From Morella rubra (lineage: Eukaryota > Streptophyta > Magnoliopsida > Fagales > Myricaceae), in assembly GCA_003952965.2 (NCBI GenBank), contig CM025856.1, positions 16,947,011 through 17,011,010 on the forward strand: a stretch of DNA of 64,000 bases. Direction: 5' to 3'. Numbering within the stretch: the first letter of the stretch is position 1; every line of letters begins with the position of its first letter. A program made the translations under genes and the position numbers. Below the pieces are notes generated by a model. That model did not search any database, was not told where the DNA came from, and worked only from the letters and a program-made list of their open reading frames with translations. Shown here one piece after another: positions 12,661-24,267 of this stretch.

Positions 12661-15600
12661 GTTCTTCGGGATCACAATAATTAATGGAGCAGCATCTGAA
12701 TTCTTTTGCAGCGTTTGTTTGTTGAAATTTTCGACGAATATTTTTAAAATTTTAAGAAGTTTTTGGACAGTGAAATTTATTAAGATTTATAAAATTTATA
12801 AAATGTATGTATAAATATTAAAATTTTAAAGTGTGTTTAATATTCTTAAGTTTTGAAATCCTAAAATTTTAGACAAATGAACATTGTCAATATGTTTGGG
12901 ATACTTTTTTTATTCTCCGCAAGGGGAAGAATATTAAATCCGTTTAAGGGTTTGTTTGATTGTTACAATTTTAGAGAAAATTAAAATTTTAGAGTATTAA
13001 GTTTAGTAAAAAAGTGAAGAGATAGATGATTTTTAATATTTATTATAATGAAAAGTAATGATGTGATGGTTGGAGTAAGAATTTTTAATAATATTTTATT
13101 AAAAGTGGTTGGGAGTAAGAATTTTTTTTTTTTTTTTTGGAAATGTTCTTTAGAGACCGTGAAAGTAATAAAATATTTTTAAAAGAAAATTGGTTATGAG
13201 AAGAGCTTCCATAGATTTTCATGAAAATTGTGTTTTTTTTTTAAATTTTTTTGAGATAAATGGTTGGATGAAAAATTTCATTGAAAATTAAAAATTTTTT
13301 TAATGTTAAAAAAATATGTTTTAGATGAAAAATGGATTTTGAGATAAGAAAACGTTTTTAAAACTAACAAACAAATAAATGTAATAATGTTTGTTGCTCA
13401 CATTTGTTCACTAATAAATGTAATATGGGAAATGCTTTGAAAAAAAAAAAGAAGGGAAATAGCGACTATATCTACTCATTGTAGATGAGCATGTTTTTGT
13501 CTTATGTATTAGTTTTTACTTTTAATTTACAATGAAAATTTGTTGCATCTGACTTGCGCCTTGGGTTTGGACGAACTTAGCCCAATTAAGAGACACAGTT
13601 TTATGTATTGGTTATATTCAATAGTTTTTCTATGAAAATCCAAACTTGTAATTAATAAACCTTATAGAAATCGGGAAAAAGTTATTTGCTCACCAATAAA
13701 TGGAATGTGGGAAATAGGAAGGAGATCTATCTCATTATCTATGAGTAGGTTTTTATTTTATATATTGATTTTTTTTAAAAAAAATTAAGTTAGAAATCTG
13801 TTATACTCAATTTGTAGATTGAATTCGGACGGACCTAATCATACTAGGAGTTAGCAATTTTATGTATTGGCTTATATTCAATAGTTTTTGTTCAATATTA
13901 TATATTTAGGTTAATTCCAGATTAGCGCTCAATGCTATATTAGGTTAATTCCGGATTAGATTTCTAACTCTCTATAAAAACAAAAAAACAAAAGTTTATC
14001 ATACTCATAAATGCACTTCAATGGTTATATGGACCGATCACTACAATGACAAGCACTAGCTTTGTTTTTTGGGACAAGCAAGTGAGTAATGGCGAGCAGT
14101 AGATTACAAACAATTTTCCTGGACAAGATGGTAATTGCAGACTTTTTTTGTACAAACCTTCTGCATGGCATTTATAATTTAAAAAGTTTAAAAAGCAAGA
14201 AAAAACAACATAGACTATTGCTCCAAGGCCTCTTATGGGTGTTCCGCAGTAGAAATTTTGAGAGTTTTGAGGTTTGTGAAAAAGTAAAGATATTTTATAG
14301 GATTTGATGAAAAAGTAAAGAGAGAGAAGATTTAAATGAATATTATAATAAAAAATAAAAAAATAAGGAAGAGATTATTTTATAATTTTTTAATAAATGT
14401 AGAAATTTTGGGGGTGAAAATTCACCTTAGGATAGGTTCTCTTTAGGTGGGATCTTCTGTGAATTTCTATCCCAATTTACAACGTCTTGTAGCATATGTC
14501 AATTCAATGGCAAGGTTCTAACATTGAACCTGAAAATATTTTCAGATTAGTCCATGCCCATGTAGACGCTACAAGAAAAACAAGCTCTAGAGATAGAGCC
14601 TTTTTGCGACAAGCCAAATTTCGTCACAAATACTTAAAGACTTTTTATCAATGAAAATTCAACCTCGTAGTTATAAAGGTGGAGTGAAGGTCTTCTTGTA
14701 TCGCTCTATACCAGTCAATCACATTGCATTTTATTCCATTGCAACTCAAATCTATTTTTTTGATGTTGCAGTCAAAGATTTATGTTGTTTGCAAAAGTAT
14801 TCTATAATACAATATATTCAATAAAATTTGTAAAACAACATCCAAAATTTCAAAAATTTATACACAAACACTTTTAACAATTTCTAACAACTTTTTACAC
14901 AAACTCCAATACTTTTTTGAAAAAATTATAAAAATATTCTCTTTTCATACTTTTTCACCTAACTCCAATATATTTTTATTAAACAATAATATCAAATCAT
15001 CTCTCTTTATTCCTTTTTACAAACTCTAACAAAAATTAAATATCTTAAAAACTTTTCACAAATTTTTATACAAAAATATTTATAAAATTTCAATTTACAT
15101 AAATATTCACAATTCTATCAAAAATTATAAAAATCTTATAATTTTTTATAAAACGAACATCCTAATTTATATTCTTCATGGATTACTCTTATAACCGCTG
15201 CTGTGCCCTTTTCTTGGTGATGATGGCAGCTTCTAACTCAAGAGATCATGGGACCAAGACCAATCTATTGACCCCATTTGTCTTCCCTTTTATTTCATTT
15301 TTCATTTTTTTTAGTCATTTGCAATGTATTGATTGTGATAGTGATTGCTGGGGTTCCTTACTAAAATTGTTGTTATTTAGTTGACATATATATATATCTT
15401 GCCTTCAAAAAAGAAAGAAAGAAGGGAATATGGCACTTGTGTGTATCAATATACATGCATCCTAATATTAATAGACCTTGAAAAACCTTTAGAGTTCGTA
15501 CGTCCAAATTAGAGGAAAAACACTATCAAAGCCACACCACAACTTGTATATCTTACATACAGCGGGTGCCAAAGTCGAGAACTGTCCATCAACGTGGCAT

Positions 15601-16595
15601 TCCACATATTTGTAACATTCGAGTGCCAAAGCCAGCATATAGCAACATATTCGAAGCACTTCCAGCAAACACAACAAAATTTCTAGCTAACTTTCCAGCA
15701 GTGAATCGAAAGAAACACAGACATGGGAATCAAGCTTGTTACCATGAGAAATAGGCAAAAATGAATTCCAGAAGCTGAAAATTGCAACGAAGGCCTGATG
15801 TTTGGTTTTAAAAAGACGCTGGAGATTAAAAAAAGACTTTGAAGAGGACGTGGATTTGTTTTAAAATAAGAGTGTCAGGTGTAAAAAGAGAGTGTCAGGC
15901 GGTGGTCTGACGTGGAGCTCAGTGGTGGTAACAATCTTCTCTCTCTTTACTTTGTTGTTCTCCGTTTGCCACGTAGAAATTTTTCATCAAAATGAACGCT
16001 AGAGTGAATGGAAATAGTTAGAGAATAGGTCATACCACATGGACCAATGAAGATATTAAACCTAAATATAAGGAGACTCGAATGTGTCATAATCCTCATT
16101 GTTGGAAAAAAAGAAAAAATCACTACAGTGAGGATAGAAAAAATCTCTCTCTCTCTCAGCTCTGTCATGACTTGCAGCACACAAAAAAGCCATAATGTTG
16201 AAGGTATCTTGCTGAAACAATGCAAATTTAGAATTGTTTACTCCAACCGACTTCTCTAGGGGTAAGCACCAAGAATATCACAGCATCTTGGATAATACTT
16301 TCAAACGTCCTCCTTACGCCCTTAAGATTCGGAAAGAATACACGAAAAAAGATACACAAACAATAATAGAACAAGGAAATGCTCTGCCTACGAATTTTGG
16401 CCAAACTAACAAGCTTCTCTTCTAAATATACAAAATTTCTACTCTAGTCGACAACATTAATTTCTCAGAGTAGGTTCTTCAAGATCAAAAATTCTCTCTC
16501 CATCCCCCCCAATGACACGTAGATAAATAATTATAGTTTCTCATTCCCTCAGAACATTAATAAGTCTGATGGATGAAGAAAGAAATAAATTGCTA
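12661..16595. other. Gene-free AT-rich spacer between MED33 and the exonuclease gene
   Basis: About 3.9 kb with no supported gene. Most of it is AT-rich repeat-like sequence. Several stretches (about 12990-13060, 14260-14350 and, inverted, 14880-15060) share a motif family built on GTGAAAAAGTAAAGAGAGA and its complement. The same family recurs at 26340-26400 and 40680-40790, which suggests dispersed MITE-like remnants without clear ends. The segment 15170-16595 looks like ordinary intergenic DNA and must contain the 3' UTR of the exonuclease gene. Confidence 0.5.
13401..13895. repeat. Diverged direct duplication, about 240 bp and 215 bp
   Basis: 13401-13640 and 13681-13895 align in order. 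Both contain CTCAC...AATAAATG, an ATGTGGGAAAT/ATATGGGAAAT block, GATGAG/TATGAG plus T-rich sequence, GGACGAAC/GGACGGAC, and both end in TTTTATGTATTGG...ATATTCAATAGTTTTT. The copies differ at many positions, so this is an old duplication. Confidence 0.6.
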
Positions 16596-19500
16596 TCACT
16601 CCACTGCTTGGCTTGAGTCCAGACACCAACACCTATAGTTTGGACTCGAAATCTCATAAAGCTCATCTGGGGTCATTTGCTGAAGTTCCTTGGCTCCTAA
16701 GGAATCAAAGTTGCTTGTAATGTTGCGAGAATGGTAAATGGCAAATGATATATCATTACCATCTCTCGGATGATCTACTGTTCGCATCCTCTTGTACAGT
16801 CGCATTGCTGACAGACAATCTTCATATGGATCATGAAACCCTGTCTGGATATCATACCTGCAAAACCAAGATACTAGAACCGTATATAGGAACTTAAGAA
16901 TGCATAGAGTCCTTACTACTTTTATGAACAAACAATAGGATGATATGCATCATGGAGGTCCCTAGAATTTGTGCAATAGATGAACAGGATAAGAACAAAT
17001 TATTTTATATTCATCATTTATGCTTGATAAAGATTCCGGAAACTGTGATCTAAACAAAAAAAATGGTAATGACCGCAAAAAAGCATATTAGAGTCTTTTG
17101 ACAGTCCTTTGTTGAGGTCCCTCAAGATCGTCATTGGAAGTGGTTTCCCTTATTTCAAGTTTTGTAGAGGAAAAGAAAGTCTAGAACATAAGTGAACAAT
17201 CCCCAAAAACAACATAACCATTAAGACATTGACACTGTTCCAGGAGTCAAGGATGTCAAATTTGTGGTCATCACGTAACTAATATGAATAAGGACTTCAG
17301 TTGAATTTTGAATGAAATTAAATTGAACTTAATCATTTGTATTTTCAAAAAACAAGAAATCATTATGAGCACCATACACTGACAAGTACGGATAAGGGTT
17401 ATTACTGAGGCTCATCAGAAATAATGATCCAAATACATAAGGACACTCAGGAAATCCAGTAAACTCAAGATCTTTAACAGAACAAAAGACAAGAAATAAC
17501 TGAGAAGAAGAACTTGCCCTAGATATGTTCGGGTGAGGTACTTGAGTGAGTGACTAACTAGATTTGTTTTCATCAATGGATGGTATTTTGCAGTATCCCT
17601 GCATTTGAAAATATATGAAATGTAAAATTGAAAAATGAAGGTAACTGTCAAGCACAAACTAGATTTCCTCACAAAAAAATTTACTCTTAAGTACGATCTC
17701 CCACATAATAATAAAAGCACCAATGTATTCAACTTACCCAACTCCAAAGCTTGGGTTAGGAGTAGTGAAAGAGAAAAGTAGCTTCAGTGCCTAAATTTAA
17801 TTATAAGCTATTAAGACTACTAAGGTTCTTTAACAACTTACAGTGATCAAGATCAACACTTCTTAGTTTTGGCCGACCAGAACAGAAAGAAGAGAAACCT
17901 CTAGCCTAAAATTATCTTGTCTAAGAAACAGCAATACCACCAATTTCATAGATACTTTAAGCAACCTAGAAACTACAGAGGAAAGTTAAGAAAAGCATAG
18001 AAGGATAACATGCACATACTGCCGTTCTTTTCCCCTCTGAAAAAATGAGTAAATAGTTCCATATAAGGTACTTCATATGATGAAGCAGATAAGGAAGTGG
18101 TGAAGTTGCATATGATGACCACGGGGCAAGGTATATGTCATAATTTGAATTTCGTTCAAAACTAGTGTAATACTCATGGTTAAAACTCTAAAGAAAACAA
18201 TGATTAGTATATTAAAAACATGGGTTAAATACACTATTCACCCATCGACTATGTGGCTCCAAACAATTTGCTCTAACTATTAATTTCATTACATTTCACC
18301 CCTAAACTACCAATCTTGTACACTCTGAATCCTCTACCTTTAATTTGTTCTTTATCCTCACAATTTTTGCCATGAAATTTTTGTAGGGGTAAGGCCTTAT
18401 TGGTAGAGTGCCAAACATGTTATCACACCCCACAAGGAACCCATCCACTTTGGACTTTTCTGGTAAACTCCGGGCAAGTTTCCCCAACCCCACTTTCAGC
18501 ATTTTAATCCCAGGCTTTTCGAACCTGGAATTCATTTCCTAGACCGAAACCAGCTGGGTTACACCATGTAAGGCGCTTGTTTTTTTTCTATATTGTGCTT
18601 CTTGCTTTTCATCTTCTTGCTTTTTGTGCGTTCCCCTTGCTACTAACCTTTTAAACAAAAAAAAAAAAAAAAGAGAGAGAGAGAGAAGAGTAAAACAGCC
18701 ACAATTTTGCAACAGGACCATGGGAAGGTGAATGGTCAAATGGTGGTAGGACAACCCCCGACTACACGGCTTGATTATCAGTAAAACAATGTCTCATTTT
18801 ATATTATAAGATTCTTGTTGCCTCATGCACAAATATTTCTCAAGATGAAATTTAAAAATGTGGTGGTTGCTTCATTAACTAACTCAAGACTCGAGAAAGA
18901 TTTCTAATACCTCAGCAGATGATTGGGATAAGTAATTTCCAAGCAGTCCAGATCATGGTCCAATGCATGCCCCACAAGAAGCCTTGCCTTTCCACCATTC
19001 AACCTTGCCCTAGCAATGGACTCTCCATTGTACAAAATTTGCAAAATTTTTTCTTGAACCAACTGAAGTGGCAAGGCATCTCTTAGATTCTCTTCTGTTA
19101 AGCCAGTTATTTCAAATCTGAAAATATTAAGATTCATATGTGGATGGTCAGCCGGCACAGCCGTAATAATTCTTCTAAAGAAATCATAGACCATATGGAG
19201 CACACAAGTACCTGTAATTAGTGATGGGAATTTCAGGACGCACGTAAGCATGGAAGATCACATTCTCTTCTTCATCAATTAGGCACACCCGAGCACAAAG
19301 GTCCAGTGATTCATCGCTTCCACCACCAACCATTTCACAATCTATACTGACTGCTTTGGGACCTCCACAATTATGGTTTACAACAATTTTGTCTGAATCC
19401 GGCATTTTCACTGTTCCCTGAAACAGATCAACCAAAAATTGATATGACGGAGATTGTACATATAGATACATTAGTTTCTTTGATTCTTAAATAGACAACA

Positions 19501-20637
19501 ACATTCTGAAGTACCAGAAGATGATACAAATTTAAGTTTTTGCATGGGGTGCTTGAATTTCTCACTAATCAACTTACTATTGGAGTAGGTGCAGATAGGT
19601 AGCACCTCCTCTTATGCTCACTGAGAGAACTGGGGCTAACAAAAACTTTTAAGCAAAGATTACAGCCTTGTTCAGATAAAATCTTTGAGCAATTTGCTTT
19701 TGGCAATGGACCTAAACGATAAAGCAAATTCAGAAAAAAATAAAGGAAAGAAAAATCCAAAATGAGCAACTTAAGAGATGAATCAGAACACACGCATTTC
19801 AGAATGCATAAGAAATAGTATCTCACCAATAAGATGCTCCCTTAGTGATTCTAACGATCTACAGTGCTTCTGGCATACCCCGCATTTAGGCTCATGAACT
19901 GAGTGGTATGAGACCTTCATGTGCTCAACAAGATGCTCCTTTCTCTTATACTGCTTGTAGCACGCAGGACATTTGTGCCTGCAAGAGGTATGTTAAAAAT
20001 CCTCTACCGTTTGGGGAAGGACAATATATTACGATTGACAGACCGAAACAGCCTCAGAGGCATAACCTCGACTTGGATACATGGAACTTTATGGTATATC
20101 AGTTACTTCATTCTTATTCTGGTTGATCAGATTTTAGAACATTATGACAAAGATGGCATGTTAGGTTTAATAACATGAGAGTTGAGAGAACAAGAAAATG
20201 AAATGTTTATGCCAAAAAAAAATCAAGGTGCAGTGATAAACCTCTGGGACCGGGTTAAAATACAAATTGCTGAACATAGATGCACACCAAGCTCCTAAAC
20301 TTGCATGAATGGACCAAAGAAGGTGAGTTCTAACAAAAATATTGTTCCAGTCCTACATTGCTCGAAACAAGAGCAAATCAATTTCCGGTTCCAAAAGCAA
20401 GATGATTGTTCACAAGAAACTAACCCACCCCTACCTTTTAATATTTACATTAAACGTCAATTTTTCCATTTCTTTTCTGGTAGGTTATCAGCAACCAAAA
20501 ACACCCATCTGAAAAGATGCTATAAACCGCCGCTGAAACCTCACAAATCACAAAATAAGAAGAGCGAGAGCAGAGAAATGGGACCTTGTTGTTAGGGTTT
20601 TGGGCGAGTTTGCTTCTGATTCTCCTTCTGAGTCCAT
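16596..20637 (-). CDS. C2H2 zinc-finger DEDDh 3'-5' exonuclease (REX4/ISG20-like)
   Basis: Seven exons on the minus strand: 20637-20585, 19978-19827, 19711-19578, 19417-19212, 19117-18911, 17598-17518 and 16857-16596. They sum to 1,095 nt, or 364 residues plus stop, with consistent phases. Exons 2-3 encode three C2H2/C2HC-type fingers (CPAC...H, CGVC...H, CNLC...H...C). Exons 4-7 encode the exonuclease: Exo I VSIDCEMVGGG (Asp and Glu), Exo II VGHALDHDLDCL (Asp), and Exo III HDPYEDC (His and Asp), so all DEDDh residues are present. ELYEIS and the YRCWCLD stretch close the protein. Relatives trim rRNA precursors or degrade RNA, mostly in the nucleus or nucleolus. The substrate of this plant protein is not known to me. 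The intron between exons 6 and 7 uses a GC donor (17517-17516, context AGG/GCAAGT) with an AG acceptor. Confidence 0.9.
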
Positions 20638-22300
20638 GGACAAAGAAGCTCGCAACGACCTTTGTCAGGGACCAGAAGATGGCGGGGAATTTGAAGTGCC
20701 AGAATCAGAATTTAAAAGAGTAGGAAATGTAGGTTAAGGTGGGATATTTTCTCGGGAAGTCAAGAGACAGTGTCCTCCACAACTGAAGGGATTAAGGGAA
20801 TAAGAAGGCATCGTCGTCGTTTTTATGTCTTCCTAAAAACATTTCAAGTTTTTTGTTTTTTTGTTTTCTTCTTTATTGAAAGAAGGGCTGCAAAGGTTGG
20901 CCGTTGTCGGGATATGGGCCGATTTTCAATATTAGCCATATCCACCACCTCCGTTAACTGTCAAAATCGGTCAAATGCGGTATCAGAACCTGAAAAAATA
21001 ATTTTTTATTAGTTATGATTGTCTGTATAATTTGTAGCACAAATAATCAATGAGTACTAATAAAATTTAAAAAACTTACTTGTTGAATTGAAGTAGAATT
21101 TGCAGCTTAGAAGAAAATTTTTGATTTTGATGAGAGATGGTGTAATATGTAGTTCTATGGCAATATTTGCTTTGGAAGACTAGAATTTCAAAGATAAGCT
21201 GTCCTTCAAAATTTCAATTTCAATTCAATATTTGCTTTGAAAGACTGTATGTTTTTAAAGCTGTTTTTAAATTCCAAAAGCTCCCCTTCAATTTGAAAGA
21301 CTGTAGCATTTTTGGAATAATTAAAAAAGTGATAATTTAGTGGGTCAATTGTAAAAAATGGTAGTATTATATTCATTTGTAGGGATAAACTTTCTGAGCA
21401 TACCTGATAAAATAATAACCTGTAGGGATGAAGGGATGAAGGGATGAAGTGTAATTTTTTTATATTCATAACAAAAAATATATGTCAATTTGAAAGCTAC
21501 TCAACCGAAAAGAAAATCTACCAAAACCAATGAAGAGTCGAGAATTTGAGCTCAGAAGTTATCTACTAGAATCGCGTTTTACTTTATCCGAAGACCTAAT
21601 ACTATGCTATAAACATAGAAAAACAAAAAACAAAGGGAAAACCTTCGTTTTGATCAAGATTTGTAGAAAATATTGCTAAAGCTTTTCAAAAGGTAAATAA
21701 TTAAACAGCAAGTATTTTGTGACTGAGAAAATTTTATAGAAATTTTTTATAAGGAGTGTTCCAATGGAAAACTTCACAAAATGATAATGCATTTATTAGT
21801 AGAGACCTTTCACATGCATTTGCTACAGTACAATGCGTGGATGATCCCTAAAAAAAGTACTTCTAGTGGCGGTCTTTGAAGTATAATTTTAAATAGAGTG
21901 GTTCAGTCTATAATGGTCTTTTTAATTAGTCTATCTTATAGACGTTAGCTCACTAACAAAAGTTGCATTATTTTTGGACCCACCTTGACAATTGGCCATA
22001 CGCATGAACCAATGAGTGAGGAAACGGGAGCACATGGGTAAACTACTAAAACACTTGGAATTGTTTTGCAGAATTTCATACGTTTTATATTTCCAGAGTT
22101 AGCTGTTATCAACGAAAATGCACCCTTGGTCGCTGAAAAGTAGACCCTTCACTTTACTTTTAAGTTTTGAAGCATGACTTTTGTATTGCCTACGTCAAGC
22201 ATCAAATCAAAAGCTCCAATTAAAGACCTGAAATTCCTCCCAGAAGGCATCGTGATCCATATTGAAAGATCATCATGACAACTATATATAATGGTGATTG
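20638..22300. other. Spacer with the exonuclease gene promoter
   Basis: 20638-20900 is the 5' flank of the zinc-finger exonuclease gene. I see no clear TATA element there. 21000-22300 is AT-rich. Around 21420-21445 there is a short GGGATGAA triplication. No gene, RNA or complete mobile element is recognisable. Confidence 0.4.
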
Positions 22301-22500
22301 TGTTTCGTGAATCTATGACCATGCACGGGCGACAATGGCATCGCGATCCATGCGTCTACGACATGGCAGGTAAAAGAACATTGGAGGAAGGGTCCTTGGC
22401 AATCAAAATCCCGCAGCAGCGGCAACCCGATGCCATGGGTATGTGTCTGCCGGCCGCAGGCGCGGGGCTAATGCCTAAAGGAGTCGTAAACCCCACGATA
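22301..22500. other. GC-rich island at the start of the duplicated block
   Basis: About 200 bp with a composition unlike the AT-rich surroundings. It includes CGCGATCCATGCGTC, CCGCAGCAGCGGCAACC and GCCGGCCGCAGGCGCGGGG. A short ORF spans it, but the second copy (36433-36605) differs by one base near 36570, which shifts the frame, so coding function is unlikely. I do not recognise it. It could be a fragment of a captured gene or the end of an element whose other end lies behind the assembly gap. Confidence 0.4.
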
Positions 22501-22922
22501 TATATATTTAAAGAATTGGTTTAACAAAAATGTATTTTATACCCTTTAACCACCGTCTATTCTTGTTTTTATAATTTATACTCTAAATTACCAAACTTAA
22601 TTTATTGTACTGTAAATAATTTAAATGCTTATAATCAATTAATTTGCTCATTGAAATAAAATCTGATCGTTAAAATCGTGTCACATGGTTCATTTAAAAC
22701 ATATGTGGCATAATTTTAATAGTTAGATCGAGAGTGCAAATTGATGAAATTTGAGAGTTCTAAAGTTGATGTGTCAAAAATGGTAATTGAGACATCTATT
22801 TGAGATTAAGTTTCTAATTTAGGGGCGCAAATAACTTTTTTTTTTTAAAAAAAAAAAAAAATTAATTTTAATGATGAGATCTTAAAATAGGATACAAATA
22901 GTAAATTATTAGTCGTTTGGGT

Positions 22923-23349
22923 TAGGATTGTTCAACCCCGGTGCAGACCGGCACCTACACCGGATATGCTGGTTTTTAAATAATTATCACCTACACCTAC
23001 ACCGTTAAGGGTAAAAACCGGCCCTCAACGGTGGCGGTTTCCAGTTATCCTACATTCATATTGGGTCATTTTTTTAACATTTTACGCACTTGGCCCAATG
23101 TATTTTTTTTCTTTTTTTTTTTTGATACATTAATCACATATCAATAAAATCTAAACTAATGAAATCCAAAATTAAAAAAAGGGGGAGGGGGTTTAAACAA
23201 ACGATTCGTTTTGTTATTAAAAAAAAAAACTCGGTCCCGAGACCTGGAAACACACAAATTTTGCAAAACTTAACCAACACTGATACAGGTGAAGCCGATA
23301 ATCCAGTGCCGATGCTACCAGAATTTTCCGGTGGCACTGAACAACCCTA
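22923..23349. mobile_element. hAT-type MITE, copy 1 (427 bp)
   Basis: The ends are TAGGATTGTTCA on the left and, read inward on the other strand, TAGGGTTGTTCA on the right. Both are flanked by the perfect 8-bp direct repeat GTTTGGGT (22915-22922 and 23350-23357). An 8-bp target duplication with short TA-starting inverted ends is the hAT signature. There is no coding capacity. Internal GGTGCAGACCGG and CCGGTGGCAC stretches form subterminal inverted motifs. This copy is about 90 bp shorter than its partner at 37052-37568 because of internal deletions. Confidence 0.88.
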
Positions 23350-24267
23350 GTTTGGGTTACAATATATTCAATTTAATAGAGTGGAAATTGTTAAAGATAT
23401 GATAGTCAAAAGAGTGTAAAGATGTAATTACCCAAAAAGCTTTTTAGTTTTTTTTTTTTTTTTTTTTTAAGGCGTTTTTGACATTTTTAACGAACGTCAT
23501 TTTTTCAAGATTTACTTTTTGCCAAAAAGTCATTCTCTTCAAATTTCATTCTCAAAACTAATGATTCACGTGTAAGTTCCAATCATGTGTCGCCTAAAAC
23601 TAAAATCACGTGACTTATAGTTTTTTAATTTTTTATTTTTTCTAATATTTTTTTTTCCTAATATTTTATTTTAAAATAATTTAGTTTTTTTTATTTAAAA
23701 AAAAAATTGAGAAAAAAAATTTGGAAATAAAACTAAAAAAAATTATAAGTCACATAATTTTAATTTTGGGGAACTGATGTGTGAAATTAGAAATAAATTT
23801 TAATGAAATAACTTATTTAAAAATTATAAAATTAAGAACCTTTATATAAATTTAAAAATCTTTTTATTAAAATAAATTAAAACTCAAGAAACAAATAGGT
23901 ATAACCTTTTCTTTCAATACTAACCTCCAAATCCAGCATGCATCGACTTTTTCACCCCAGATTAGTTTCAACCGTGTTAAAGTGACTTGGGTCGATAGTT
24001 GTCAACCCTTTGAAAACAGTAAAAATCCTAACGTTCTGCCTATTGGAGATGGAAACGTTCGTCTTGCCTTGTCGTAGCAATAATTATCAATCACGTTGCC
24101 GCTTAATCTAGAAAAAATGATAGAAGTAGACTAACGGCTGGGTAACCGAAATGAATTGGTATTCCAGTCTGTTGTCCCACAAATTAATGGTATTAATATA
24201 AGATTTCACAATTTTAAATCTTAAGTTGGTGAATACTAGCTTTGAAAATTATAATAGTTCGAAACGA

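Noticed and set aside
14568-14650. CTACAAGAAAAA followed by GCGACAAG and TTCGTCACAAA, resembling a CACTA element end
   Set aside because: The outer CA is missing, the partner end was not found and the stretch is short. Too weak to annotate.
22291-22524. 77-codon ORF over the GC-rich island
   Set aside because: The second copy has a one-base difference that shifts the frame and no family motif is visible.
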